Assembly: GCA_024372495.1 (NCBI GenBank)
Contig: CP099977.1
Location: 1,054,001-1,118,000, forward strand
DNA length: 64,000 nucleotides
From: Pseudarthrobacter sp. Fe7
Lineage (GTDB): Bacteria; Actinomycetota; Actinomycetes; Actinomycetales; Micrococcaceae
Reading direction: 5' to 3'
Under the pieces are notes generated by a model. That model was given only the letters and a program-made list of their open reading frames with translations, was not told the origin of the DNA and ran no database searches. Of this stretch, positions 10,464-19,201 are shown one piece after another. The first letter of the stretch is position 1, and each line of letters starts with the position of its first letter. Position numbers and translations under genes: made by a program.

Positions 10464-11078
10464 ATGACCATCACGCACCAGCCCGTCGTCCTGACAAGCA
10501 GCAGCATCGGAGGCAGGGACGAGGAGGTGGTGGAGGCCAACGCGGCCATTATCGACGCCATGCGAAAGGCCATGCTGCGGCTGGACGACATGTCCCCGGT
10601 GGCCGTCAAAAGCTGCCTGGTGGATTTCTACCTTTCCCAGGCGCTGGAGGGCGGCTTCGCGCAGTATGCCGTCATGGCCGGTGGCCGCATCGCCACGGAC
10701 CCGCTGGTCCGCGAGGGCATGGCGGGAATGGGCGCCACCGCACACCTGGACCTGTTCGACCGGGCCGTGGAGGCCTACGGCGTGCTGTCCACCGGGATTG
10801 CAGCGTCCCACCTGGCCAGCGGGGCCGCAGAGGGCGGTGTCGGTGGCAACCTGCCCGTTGCGGGCGCCGTCCTCCGGCTCGCGGAACTCGACGGCGAGTT
10901 CGAGGAACTGCTGGAACACGAGAACATCACCGCCCTCAACGCCCGTTGGCTGCGCAGCCAGCCGGACCTGCTGGTGCTGGACGACGAGGAAGTGGGTCCG
11001 TACATCCAGCGTCTGGCGGCAGCGGCACTGGAAGACGCCGGGACCTCGCCGACCCGCAGGGCAGCGCACACGCTGTAG
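10464..11078 (+). CDS. Hypothetical protein, DMP19/DUF4375-like
   Basis: 204-residue soluble protein. The segment FYLSQALEGGFAQYAVM resembles the 'NGGFxQY' core of the DMP19/DUF4375 family, whose function is unclear; I would not go further. All-helical composition, no signal peptide. ATG at 10464 lies downstream of the divergent helicase. Translation stops at a TAG (11076-11078), but about 30 further codons in the same frame also look codon-biased (QHIGQLLEEEKKFQG), so the stop could be a recent mutation or an error. Confidence 0.6.
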   Translation: MTITHQPVVLTSSSIGGRDEEVVEANAAIIDAMRKAMLRLDDMSPVAVKSCLVDFYLSQALEGGFAQYAVMAGGRIATDPLVREGMAGMGATAHLDLFDRAVEAYGVLSTGIAASHLASGAAEGGVGGNLPVAGAVLRLAELDGEFEELLEHENITALNARWLRSQPDLLVLDDEEVGPYIQRLAAAALEDAGTSPTRRAAHTL

Positions 11079-11217
11079 CAGCACATCGGCCAGCTGCTGG
11101 AGGAGGAAAAGAAATTCCAGGGCACCCGTAACCTTTCCGCTGCCGCCGGCGATGTAGTCCGTGATGGGTCCGCAAGGCGGCCCAATCGGATGTGTTGTCT
11201 AGGTTTGGAGAAGTAAT

Positions 11218-11928
11218 ATGTCTGTGTTCACCGTTCTCGCCACCAGCAAAGTCGCAGCCGGAGTCCTGGCCGCAGGAACCCTGGCAGTAGGAGGAACCGG
11301 CGCCGCCGCCGTCTCGGGCGTCCTCCCCACGCAGGCCCAGCAGGCCGCGCACGAAGCCTTCGGCGCACCGGCCCCCAAGCTCACAGCAGAAGCAGCAGCC
11401 GATGCCCGGGCCACCCCGGCCCCCACCGCTACCGCCGCAGTTGAAGACGCCCTGAAGAGCGCCGACGCCACCGCAGAGGCCACCGCCACGGGTTCCGCGA
11501 CGGCCAAGGCTTCCGATGACAAGGTCACCGCAAGCGCAGCTGAGTCCGCAAAGGCCAACACCGCCGTTGACGCTGCCGGTCCCGCAGCCCTGGGTCTCTG
11601 CACGGCCTTCACGCACGGCGGCCTGGACGCTTCGTCCAAGGCGTTCTCCTCGCTGTCCATCGCTGCGCATGGCGACGTGAACATCAAGAGCTATTGCACC
11701 GACGTCGTGGCCAAGGCCGATGCCGCAGCCAAGGCCGGCGCCGAAGCCAAGGGTTCCGCTTCCGTTGAGGCTGAAAAGCCCCACGTCCTGGCCGTTCCGT
11801 CGGCTCCGGCCGTGCCCGCCGTTCCCGCTGTTCCGGGTGTTGACGGCGCGAACACCGTTCCGGCTGTTCCTGCTGTTCCCTCCGTAGCCGGCAACAGCGT
11901 TCACACGCCGTCAGTTTCGGCCCGCTAA
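11218..11928 (+). CDS. Ala/Pro-rich exported or membrane-anchored protein
   Basis: 236 residues. A short N-terminus leads into a hydrophobic Ala/Gly segment (about residues 9-34), then a low-complexity Ala/Thr/Lys region and a small conserved patch (LCTAFTHGGLDASSKAFSSL, about 129-148, with a second cysteine in SYC). The tail carries VPAVPAVP repeats. GGAG lies seven bases before the ATG. The layout recalls the extracellular halves of proteins encoded beside actinobacterial sigma factors, and an ECF sigma gene follows at 12098. No enzymatic motif; function unknown. Confidence 0.65.
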   Translation: MSVFTVLATSKVAAGVLAAGTLAVGGTGAAAVSGVLPTQAQQAAHEAFGAPAPKLTAEAAADARATPAPTATAAVEDALKSADATAEATATGSATAKASDDKVTASAAESAKANTAVDAAGPAALGLCTAFTHGGLDASSKAFSSLSIAAHGDVNIKSYCTDVVAKADAAAKAGAEAKGSASVEAEKPHVLAVPSAPAVPAVPAVPGVDGANTVPAVPAVPSVAGNSVHTPSVSAR

Positions 11929-12097
11929 GGAACATTGGCTAGTCTGGACTGCGGCTGCGGCCGCAGTCCGGGCAGCCGGGCGGGGGCGCAGTTCTGACAG
12001 AGCGCCCCTGGCAGACCCGGCAAGCAGGCAGGCTCGAAGACCGCGGGGACCGGCGGTATGTACGGAAACCGGGAGCAGGCGCGGGCCGGGCCCCGTG

Positions 12098-12677
12098 ATG
12101 GAGGAGCCGCTGGTGCTGGACACTTTGGCCCAAGAACAGATCGACATATTCGACAACGCAGCCGGAACTGATCCGGCCGTGTTGTTCGCTGCTGCCTATC
12201 GAACCTTCGCGGGCCCGGTGCAGGGATACCTCAAAGCGCGCGGACTCGATGATCCCGAGGCCGTCACCCAGGACGTCTTCATGGCCTTCTATCCCAGGAT
12301 CAGCACCCTCACCGGCGGCCTGCAGGGCGCAAAGTCCCTGATCTTCTCGATCGCCCACGCCCGCATGGTGGACCACTATCGCCGGCTGGAGCGCAGGCCC
12401 CAGCTGACACCGTACGACCCCCAGCACGACGGCCGGACCACACCGTCCGCGGAGGACCACGCCGTGGAACTGACCGGCGGAGCCGAAGCCATGCTGGAAG
12501 GACTCAGCGAGGAACACCAGGAGGTCCTGGCCCTGCGCGTCGTGGCGGACCTCTCCATCGAGCAGGTGGCCGCCATCATGGGCAAGAGCGCCGGAGCCAT
12601 CAAGCAGGCTCCAGCGCCGCGCCCTGCAGAACCTCAAGGCACTAACGCTCAAGAGAAACCAGGCGAATCATGAGTGA
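12098..12677 (+). CDS. ECF-type RNA polymerase sigma factor, 3' frameshift
   Basis: Sigma-70 family ECF factor, 192 residues after correction. Region 2 is seen around residues 30-95 (VTQDVFMAFYPR; ARMVDHYRRLERR), and region 4 around 125-185 (LSEEHQEVLALRVVADLS with a helix-turn-helix EQVAAIMGKSAGAIK). Removing one base of AGGCT at 12606-12610 gives the expected QLQRRALQNLKAL recognition end and a stop at 12675-12677, overlapping the next gene's ATG at 12670. That overlap and the following anti-sigma-like protein form a classical module. Confidence 0.82.
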
Positions 12678-13461
12678 CACCGCAGGATCCCGCAACGACG
12701 GGGCCGTTGACCAGCTTCTGCTGGAGGCAGGCATGGACGACGACGGCCAGGCTCCGCCACGCCCTGCTCAACCTGCGTGCCCTGGCGGCGGAGGCCCCGG
12801 CACCCTCGGCCGGGATTGCAGCACTGATGGCAGGCCCGACAGCTGCCGCCACCACCGCGCTGCCCGTCGGCGCACCGGCCGCCACCACCGCGCTTCCCGC
12901 CGCCGAACCCGCCGCCGGACCGGCTGCCTGCACTGGCCCCGAAAAACCGGCCGACGAGTGGCCGCCCGGCGCAGGACCAAGCGCCGCATCACGCTCACTA
13001 CGCTCTCCGTGGCGGCCTCGCTCGCGGCCGGCGGCGCAATGGCTGCCGCCTCCGACCAGGGGTTCCGCGACTCCATCTCCCAGCTGAACCATGCCGTCAC
13101 CTCGTTCGTGACAGGTTCCACGGCGGCCCCCGCCGGCGACGGCGCCAAGCAGGTTCCGGTGCCAGCGCCCGCAGCGCCCCGGCCGTCGGCAACCAGCAGC
13201 GCGGATGCCGTTCCGCCTGCACCCGCACCCGCTTCCGCACCTGCCGTAGTGCCGCCGTCGGGCGTTCCAGCGCGGCAGGGAAACACTCCCACCCACACAG
13301 CGCCGTCCCAGAAGCCCGCGGAGATTCCCTCGGAGCCGGCACTGCCTACGGGTGTTCCGGGGGATGTCCGCAAGGGCCTGGAACAGGGCCCCAAGCTGCC
13401 TGTTCCGTTGCCCACGGAAATCCCGCTCCCGGGCAAGGCCCAGGACGTTCCCCTGAAGTAG
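12670..13461 (+). CDS. Putative anti-sigma factor / membrane-anchored Pro-rich protein, frameshifted
   Basis: 263 residues after correction. Cytoplasmic N-terminus (LLLEAGMDDDGQ, then LRHALLNLRALAAEAP), Arg-rich stop (ARRRTKRR), one membrane segment (ITLTTLSVAASLAAGGAMAAA) and a long extracellular Ala/Pro/Ser tail. Overlaps the sigma gene, so it is the probable partner that holds it at the membrane, although no zinc-binding HxxxCxxC motif is visible. Two compensating indels: AGGCT at 12749-12753 and a lost G near 12956-12960 (the exact site is uncertain). Confidence 0.65.
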   Translation: MSDTAGSRNDGAVDQLLLEAGMDDDGQAPPRPAQPACPGGGGPGTLGRDCSTDGRPDSCRHHRAARRRTGRHHRASRRRTRRRTGCLHWPRKTGRRVAARRRTKRRITLTTLSVAASLAAGGAMAAASDQGFRDSISQLNHAVTSFVTGSTAAPAGDGAKQVPVPAPAAPRPSATSSADAVPPAPAPASAPAVVPPSGVPARQGNTPTHTAPSQKPAEIPSEPALPTGVPGDVRKGLEQGPKLPVPLPTEIPLPGKAQDVPLK

Positions 13462-13468
13462 GCGATGC

Positions 13469-14044
13469 CTAGTAGGCCTGGCCTGCTGCCTTGATCATGG
13501 CACCCGACGGGTCCGACAGGTACCAGACGCCACCGACGCCCTGGCCCAGGACGTCGCCGGCCTTGGTGTCCTTCGCGAAGTAGTAGAGGGGCATACCGTT
13601 CAAGGTCACCTGCTTCTTGCCGTCAGGCGTGGTGATGGTCCCCAGCTTCCCGGTCACTCCCTGGGCAGCTGGCGCCCCCGAGGCGGTGGTCAGCGGCGGC
13701 CACTGGACCGCGCAGGAGCCGGTGCAGGCGCTGCTGCCGGAGTCCTTGGTGTCCTTGGTGAAGAAATAAAGGCTCATTCCCTTCGCATCCACCACAATGT
13801 TGCCCGCCGAGGAGGACGCCGTCTTAAGGTCGACGGAACTTGCCGGCGACGATGAGGCGGAGGCTCGCGGAGGGGCTTGAGGATGATGTCCCGGACGAGG
13901 CCCCGGCGGTGCTGCCGGCCGCGCTGGTTGAGCCACCCCGGCGGTGCTGGACGCAGCCGGCGTCGTGCCGGTGCTGCTGCCGCAACCGGTGAGGGCTGCC
14001 GCCAGGGCCAGGATGGCAAAGCCTGCCCCGAGATGCTGTTTCAT
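13469..14044 (-). CDS. Lipoprotein with two secreted-repeat (COG4315-type) units
   Basis: 191-residue secreted lipoprotein. Signal peptide with lipobox LTGC at about residues 19-22, a Ser/Pro linker, then two copies of the 'secreted repeat of unknown function' (KGMSLYFFTKDTKDSG...CAVQWPP, and NGMPLYYFAKDTKAGDVLG). The linker is partly out of frame: a shortened GGGCT at 13931-13934 and AGGCT at 13861-13865 compensate each other, and correction gives a uniform Ser/Ala/Gly linker. Convergent with the preceding gene (8 bp apart). Surface-located; function unknown. Confidence 0.8.
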   Translation of the reverse strand: MKQHLGAGFAILALAAALTGCGSSTGTTPAASSTAGVAQPARPAAPPGPRPGHHPQAPPRASASSSPASSVDLKTASSSAGNIVVDAKGMSLYFFTKDTKDSGSSACTGSCAVQWPPLTTASGAPAAQGVTGKLGTITTPDGKKQVTLNGMPLYYFAKDTKAGDVLGQGVGGVWYLSDPSGAMIKAAGQAY

Positions 14045-14293
14045 GGTGTGCTCCTTGGCTTGTGCTGTCGCGGCTGTTGCCGTTTTCCGGCGCCCCGCAC
14101 TGGAACACCGGGACGCTAACCCCTATGACGCTTCCGGGTAAAGAATGGTTCACAGGAACGCCGGGATGGCTGGGATTGAACCAATTCCTGCTTCCTGTCG
14201 TGGTAACAGCCGGGAGCGCGATGCCGTGGCGGTCCCGCGGGCAGTGACGTGGACATGGCAGTGATGCGGACAGGAAGTGGCGGGAGGACCGGG

Positions 14294-14797
14294 ATGCCGC
14301 TCGACGACAACGTGGTGGAGGCCATCTACCGTGAACACGGCAGCGCGCTGCGCCGCTTTGTGCTCAGCGCCACCCGGGATCCGCAGCTGGCAGAGGACGT
14401 GGTCCAGGAAACCGTGCTCCGCGTCTGGCAGCACGCCCCGGAGGTCAACGGCAGCTTCCGCAGTTACTTGTACCGCACAGCCAGGAACATCATGATCGAT
14501 AACTACCGCCGGAGCCAGCGCCGCCCGCATGAGGCCGCCCTGGAAAGCAGCCTCACCGACCCCGCCGGGGTGATGGGCCGTGTCGACGAGCTGCTCAACC
14601 GCGTCCTGATGGAGGAGGCGCTGCTGCGGCTGAGCAAGGAACACCGGGACGTCCTGGTGGCGCTGCACTACCGCCGCTTCACGGTCAACGAGGCCGCCGT
14701 GCAGCTCAACATCCCCAGCGGCACGGTCAAGTCGCGCGCCTATTACGGACTCCGGGCGCTGCGCACCATTCTGGACGAAATGGGGGTGGAACGGTGA
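14294..14797 (+). CDS. ECF-type RNA polymerase sigma factor (SigK/SigL-like)
   Basis: 167-residue ECF sigma factor. Region 2: IYREHGSALRRFVLSATRD and QLAEDVVQETVLRVWQHAP; then YLYRTARNIMIDNYRRSQRR. Region 4: LSKEHRDVLVALHYRRFTVN and IPSGTVKSRAYYGLRALR. The ATG at 14294 follows GGGAGG with good spacing and fits the family N-terminus; upstream starts at 14249-14264 add a Gly/Arg-rich leader. Its stop overlaps the GTG of the anti-sigma gene (GTGA), showing tight coupling. Confidence 0.88.
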   Translation: MPLDDNVVEAIYREHGSALRRFVLSATRDPQLAEDVVQETVLRVWQHAPEVNGSFRSYLYRTARNIMIDNYRRSQRRPHEAALESSLTDPAGVMGRVDELLNRVLMEEALLRLSKEHRDVLVALHYRRFTVNEAAVQLNIPSGTVKSRAYYGLRALRTILDEMGVER

Positions 14798-15452
14798 ACA
14801 CCAACACGCACCACTTGCTGGGCGCCTATGTCCTCGGGGGCCTCGACGCCGCCGACCTCACCCTGTTCGAGGCCCACCTCCAGGACTGCGCGGGCTGCCG
14901 GAAGGAACTGGCGGTGCTGGAGAAAGTGCCAATGCTCTTGGACTCCCTTCCCCTCCCGGACGCGCTGGCCCTCAGCGGCGTTCCCGGCGGCAGCGAGGCG
15001 CCGGACGCGGACGTCCCCGCCCGCCTGTTCGACGAACTGGCGCGCCGCCGCAAGGCATTACGACGGCGGTGGGCGGCGCTGGCAGGGGCTGTCGCCGCTG
15101 CGTGCCTGGCCGTGGGCCTGGCGGTGGGGCCCATGCTCGTGAGGGCTCCGCAGCCGGACGCCACCTATTCCGTGGCATCCGGAGGAGGGCTGCAGGTGAA
15201 CATCGACATGGCCCGGAAGGCCTGGGGGACCGAGCTCGCGGTGAGCGGCAGCAGCCTGCCGGCCGACGGGACGCTCTCGCTGTGGGTGCGTGACCGTGCC
15301 GGCACCGAGGACCGTGCCTGCGCATGGACCGCCACCCCCAGCGGAAAGGTCAAGGTCACCGGGGCCACGCCCATCCAGGCTGGGCAGCATCTCAAGCGTC
15401 GAGCCTGCGCGACGGCGCCCAGCGTGCCGTGGCAGTCATTACGGTTCCCTAG
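14794..15452 (+). CDS. Zinc-type anti-sigma factor (RskA-like), 3' frameshifts
   Basis: 218 residues after correction. Anti-sigma domain with the zinc motif HLQDCAGC (H-x3-C-x2-C) near residue 30, GAYVLGGLD before it, a membrane segment near residues 90-115 (WAALAGAVAAACLAVGLAVG), and an RskA-type extracellular beta domain (GTLSLWVRDRAG). The last 25 codons need two corrections, AGGCT at 15377-15381 and AGCCT at 15402-15406. These restore LGSISSVELRDGAQRAVAVI and a stop at 15450-15452, a normal RskA ending. Partner of the sigma factor at 14294. Confidence 0.87.
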
Positions 15453-15966
15453 ATTTCGGGGACCCCTCCTGGCCGGCTGCTTCACCGACGCGGCCCAGGG
15501 CCCTGAACTCTGCCACCAAGGCAGGGTCCTCGCAGGCGCGGGCGAAGGCCTCGATCCGCCGTTCGATCTCGTAGCCCAGCAGCCAGCTGCCGATCCGCTC
15601 CATCACCGGCCGGAGCAAAGCCGGACGGCAAGAAAAGGTGTACTTCCACACTGCCCGGGTGCCGCCGTCGTCCGCGGTGAAGCGCCAGCCACCGCCGAAA
15701 TTCGTAAAGAACCACGGGCCGGCCACCATGGCCATCCCCACGTTCCGGGGCGGCGCGTAGGAGACGTACTGGCTCACCATGGACAAGCCCAGCCGGGATT
15801 TGGTGCGGGTGCGGACACCCTTCCCCGCCGCCCGCGCCCCGCCAAGGAAGCCCTGGGCGGAAATAAAGGGGTCCCACTTGAGCCGGAAGGCCCCCGTGGT
15901 CTGGGAGAAGGCGAACGCAGTCGCCGGATCAATGCGGATCAACCGTTCGGCGCGTACCTGGGGCAT
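15439..15966 (-). CDS. SRPBCC (polyketide cyclase-like) family protein
   Basis: 175-residue START-fold protein: VRAERLIRIDPATAFAFSQ at the start, a central TKSRLGLSMVSQYVSYAPPR and WRFTADDGGTRAVWKYTF strands, and a long C-terminal helix (LLGYEIERRIEAFARACED). Hydrophobic-ligand binding fold; ligand unknown. Its 3' end overlaps the anti-sigma gene convergently by 14 bp. AGGTGG precedes the ATG. Confidence 0.8.
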   Translation of the reverse strand: MPQVRAERLIRIDPATAFAFSQTTGAFRLKWDPFISAQGFLGGARAAGKGVRTRTKSRLGLSMVSQYVSYAPPRNVGMAMVAGPWFFTNFGGGWRFTADDGGTRAVWKYTFSCRPALLRPVMERIGSWLLGYEIERRIEAFARACEDPALVAEFRALGRVGEAAGQEGSPKSREP

Positions 15967-15993
15967 GCCTCCACCTAACCACGCCGGTGGCTG

Positions 15994-16803
15994 CTACTTG
16001 GTCATTCTTGCCAACCGCGCGCGCATGATCATGTATGCGCCGTAGCAAATGAGCCCGGCTCCCACCGCGGCCAGGAGATAGGGGCCCATGGGCTGGTCGC
16101 GGAGGGCCCGCAGGCCGCCGTCCAGTCCGGTTGAATCCTCAGGGTGTTGCTTGATGGTGGCGATGGCGATGAGCAGGCCGGCAAGGAGGAGTACTGTTCC
16201 CTTCGCCACGTAGCCTGCCACGCCCAGCGCGGTGACAGCGGTCCTGGCCGGGCCTGCAGGCGGCATCCGCAATTGCTTCTGGAAAGACTTCTTCGGTCCC
16301 CGGATGCCGTAGACCACGCCCGTGACGGCGACCGCCAGGCCGATCAGGACCAGCAGGGCCACGCCGCCCGGGGCCTGCATCATGGACACGGTGAAGTCGG
16401 TCGCGGCCTTGCGGTTGTCACCGCCGTTTCCGGTGCCTGTGACGAAGTGCCAGAGGGTCAGGGCCAGGACGGCGTACACGATCGCCTGGAGGGTGGCCTT
16501 GGCCTTGTTCTTCACCTTCGTCTTGGTGGCCTGGTGGTTGAAGTCGAAGATCGCGTCCCCCGCCTGCCACAGCGACAATGCGGCGCAGGCCGCGAAGCTG
16601 CCCCACAGCAGGAACGGTCCCACGGGCATGGTTGCCAATTCCGCCACAGCGCCGCTGAAGTCCGCGTTGCCCGTTCCGCCCACCGCCAGCCTGATGGATA
16701 TGGCGCCCACCAGAAGGTGGAGGATCCCGCTGGCCGCAAACCCGGACCGCGCGAAAATCTCAAGGACGCGCGAATTGGTGACGTCCTCGGCCTTGTCCGC
16801 CAC
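15994..16803 (-). CDS. DUF1206 membrane protein
   Basis: 269-residue integral membrane protein of the DUF1206 family, with three repeats of about 75 residues each carrying two membrane helices (FARSGFAASGILHLLVGA; KATLQAIVYAVLALTLWHF; ALGVAGYVAKGTVLLLAGLL). Begins with GTG at 16803; the open frame extends upstream without ATG, so a few more residues are possible. Function unknown. Confidence 0.85.
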   Translation of the reverse strand: MADKAEDVTNSRVLEIFARSGFAASGILHLLVGAISIRLAVGGTGNADFSGAVAELATMPVGPFLLWGSFAACAALSLWQAGDAIFDFNHQATKTKVKNKAKATLQAIVYAVLALTLWHFVTGTGNGGDNRKAATDFTVSMMQAPGGVALLVLIGLAVAVTGVVYGIRGPKKSFQKQLRMPPAGPARTAVTALGVAGYVAKGTVLLLAGLLIAIATIKQHPEDSTGLDGGLRALRDQPMGPYLLAAVGAGLICYGAYMIMRARLARMTK

Positions 16804-17149
16804 CTGCTTCAGTTCTTCTTTGATCGTCTTTCCTTCGTGGACAGGCGCGGTCGTGCGCTAGTGTGCGTGCCCTTCATATAAAAGCAATCGTGCCACGCCG
16901 CGGGGCCCCGCACAGTTGGCCCCGTGTTGCTGCAGGGTTCATGAAGAATTGGTCCAGCGTTTAGGCCGGCCCAGGCGGCTCCCGGCTTCCGGCTCCCGGG
17001 TGCGGCCGCTTCCGGCTCCCGGTGCGGCCCCCGTGCGGCCCCGGTGCGGCAGGGCGGCGATGGGTAGGGATCCCCATCGCCGCCCTTTGATACGTGTGCA
17101 ACCATAAGGACCAGCGATCGACACGTACCGCACTCTTTCCGGGGAAATC
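16804..17149. other. Intergenic region with GC-rich short repeats and a hairpin
   Basis: 346 bp between the divergent DUF1206 and WXG genes. At 16976-17050 a run of CCGGCTCCCGG and GTGCGGCC words forms low-complexity sequence. At 17051-17086 is a perfect 14-bp inverted repeat (17051-17064 with 17073-17086) with an 8-base loop followed by TTTGAT. It may be a terminator or an RNA structure ahead of the WXG gene. No gene seen. Confidence 0.5.
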
Positions 17150-18730
17150 ATGACCTTTTACGGCGCAGACATCAGCCAGCTGCGGGCACTGGCCAGGGCC
17201 GCGGACCAGGCAGCATCGCTGCTGAGCAGCCGCGCCGGGTCCCTGCACAGCCAGATCCAGTCCGCGCCATGGAAGGGCCGGGACGGTGAACGCTTCCGGC
17301 AGGAGTGGAGTGCCAGCCACCGTCCCAGCCTGGATAAGGTGGTGGCGAGCCTGCGGGAGAACTCGAAAATCCTGATTAAGCAGGCCGACGAGCAGGAAAA
17401 GGCGTCGACTGCCGGAACCGGCGGGTCCGGCAGCAGCACCTGGGACAGGCTCACCTCCATGGCCGCGCAGGCGAAGGAGTGGTTCAAGGAAAGGGCCGAA
17501 GAAGCCAGGGCAGCCGCCGAACACCGCCGGGAGCTGGAGGCCGGCCTGGACCGGATGCTTAACGCGAGCCCGGAAGAGCAGGCCAAATGGTGGGCCGGCC
17601 TGTCCGATGCCGACCGGAGTTACCTGATCCAGGGCGAAGGCAGCGATGGTCCTTTCGCAAAGGACCTCATGCGCATGGACGGCGGCATTCCCGCGTCCGC
17701 CCAGGAGTTGGCAAAGCAGCACCTGCAGGAACTGGCCAAGGCGGACATTCCGGTTTACACGGAAACGGGCAAGGCCTCCATCGAAGCCCGCGTTGCGTGG
17801 GTCCACGGCGGTGCCGAAGTGGGGACCGAAGTGGTGGAGGAGGCCGACGGCTCTGCCACCATGAAGGTATACGGAAACATGGGCCTGGGCGTCAATGACA
17901 CCACCGGCACAGCGGGGGCCACCCTGACCGGTGAAGTCTCCCGCGAATACAGATTCGCCAGCCTGGAGGAAGCCATGGCCGCCCGCGAACAGATGTACCG
18001 CGACCTTCCACCGGACAGCATCGGCGAGATCAAGGACGTGGCGAGTAATCCGCCCGGATACATCCTGGACACCATCAATGATGCGGCGAAAGACAACGGT
18101 TCCACTGGACAGACGGACCGGGCCAAGGGAACGTTCTCCCTTGATGCAAGTGGCGAGTCCGGCTCGGCGTCCGGTGGGGCGAAGCTGGACCTTGCCTATG
18201 AGCGGAACCTGACGGACGGCACCTCCACAGCCAGCGGCGAAGTGTCCGCCCATGGCCAGCTCAAGATGGACGGCCGCGTCTTCGAGGCCTCCGGCAAGGG
18301 TGGCCTGCAGGTCAACATGGACAAGGACAACAACATCGATTCCGTCTCCGTCTCCATGGACGGTACCGTGGCCCAGGGGATCACATCCGGTATGAAGACA
18401 GAGACGGCGAAGTTCGATTCCACCGTGACCGCCGGAACCCAGGGCAGCGTAAAGATCGACGTTGATTACTCCCCGGAGAACCGCCCCATCATCGACAGCT
18501 ATCTGCGCAACGTGGCACTGGGGAATGACGCGGGTGCCGCGAACGACGCCGCCAGGCTGTACGAGGCCGGCTCCGCCACCGTGCAGGTGAACTCCGTGGT
18601 GACGGCCACCAACGAGGCTGGCTTCGACGTCAAGGTGGGTGAAGTGGAAGTCAAGACCGAGAACCAGGCCACCACCAATGTATCCACGTACTATAAGGTC
18701 CCCAACGACACCAAGCTCGAGAGGCTCTGA
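17150..18730 (+). CDS. WXG100-like protein with long C-terminal extension
   Basis: 526 residues, no signal peptide. Residues 1-90 look like a WXG100 helical hairpin: a first helix, then WKGRDGERF (the W-x-G turn at about residues 41-43), then a second helix (SLDKVVASLRENSKILIKQADEQ). A helical linker (95-140) follows, then about 330 residues rich in short beta-strands with repeated xGxxxxxTGE and SGSASGGAKLDL patterns; no catalytic motif recognised. GGGGAAATC precedes the ATG. A partner gene follows after 5 bp. Probably a type VII secretion substrate or scaffold, but no secretion genes lie in this window. Confidence 0.6.
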   Translation: MTFYGADISQLRALARAADQAASLLSSRAGSLHSQIQSAPWKGRDGERFRQEWSASHRPSLDKVVASLRENSKILIKQADEQEKASTAGTGGSGSSTWDRLTSMAAQAKEWFKERAEEARAAAEHRRELEAGLDRMLNASPEEQAKWWAGLSDADRSYLIQGEGSDGPFAKDLMRMDGGIPASAQELAKQHLQELAKADIPVYTETGKASIEARVAWVHGGAEVGTEVVEEADGSATMKVYGNMGLGVNDTTGTAGATLTGEVSREYRFASLEEAMAAREQMYRDLPPDSIGEIKDVASNPPGYILDTINDAAKDNGSTGQTDRAKGTFSLDASGESGSASGGAKLDLAYERNLTDGTSTASGEVSAHGQLKMDGRVFEASGKGGLQVNMDKDNNIDSVSVSMDGTVAQGITSGMKTETAKFDSTVTAGTQGSVKIDVDYSPENRPIIDSYLRNVALGNDAGAANDAARLYEAGSATVQVNSVVTATNEAGFDVKVGEVEVKTENQATTNVSTYYKVPNDTKLERL

Positions 18731-18735
18731 AACAC

Positions 18736-19185
18736 ATGTCAGTGCACATCGAATCCCCACTGGGCTTCACCGCAGACTTTCCCGAGCACACCCAGGTCCT
18801 TGACGATTCCACCGCCGGGCCCAACAGTGAGCAGTACGGCCTGCTGGGCGGCGTCCTGGTCACCGTGATCAAGGACGACACGTCCGTGCAGGATGCGCCC
18901 CAGGCCAACGGCTGGGCCCACCTGATGTCGGACTTCTATCTTGAAGACCGCGGCGGTACCCTCCTGGCTGAGGGCGAGCTTAACCTGCCGGGCAAGGCGG
19001 CCTACGCCGTGGTTGTGGGATATGACGACGACGGCGGCCCGGCCAAGGTGGCGGCCACGGTAGGCGTGTGGGAAAGCGGCCGGTTTATCGGCGTCGTGGT
19101 CGTCTGGCCCTACCTGAACCCCGACGCGGAGCCCCGGCTGGACATGCTCAAGGAGATCGTAGGCGCCATCAACGTCGGCCGGTGA
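18736..19185 (+). CDS. Hypothetical protein, partner of the WXG protein
   Basis: 149 residues, soluble, alpha/beta pattern resembling proteins of the PsbP/LpqN-like fold (start SPLGFTADFPEHTQVLDD, then VLVTVIKD and LLAEGELNLPGKAAYAVVVG, ending PRLDMLKEIVGAI). That fold suggestion is inference only. It follows the WXG gene by 5 bp and is surely co-transcribed, so a chaperone, immunity or accessory role for the WXG protein is plausible. Confidence 0.6.
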   Translation: MSVHIESPLGFTADFPEHTQVLDDSTAGPNSEQYGLLGGVLVTVIKDDTSVQDAPQANGWAHLMSDFYLEDRGGTLLAEGELNLPGKAAYAVVVGYDDDGGPAKVAATVGVWESGRFIGVVVVWPYLNPDAEPRLDMLKEIVGAINVGR

Positions 19186-19201
19186 TGTCCCGGGGCGTTG
19201 C

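Noticed and set aside
16976..17050. Possible CRISPR-like repeats
   Set aside because: Words are 8-11 bp, overlapping and irregular, with no spacers of uniform length and no cas genes; it is GC-rich low-complexity DNA.
16961..18760. 599-residue minus-strand ORF opposite the WXG gene
   Set aside because: It is the antisense shadow of a GC-biased gene with no domain; the plus-strand gene has a ribosome site and a domain.
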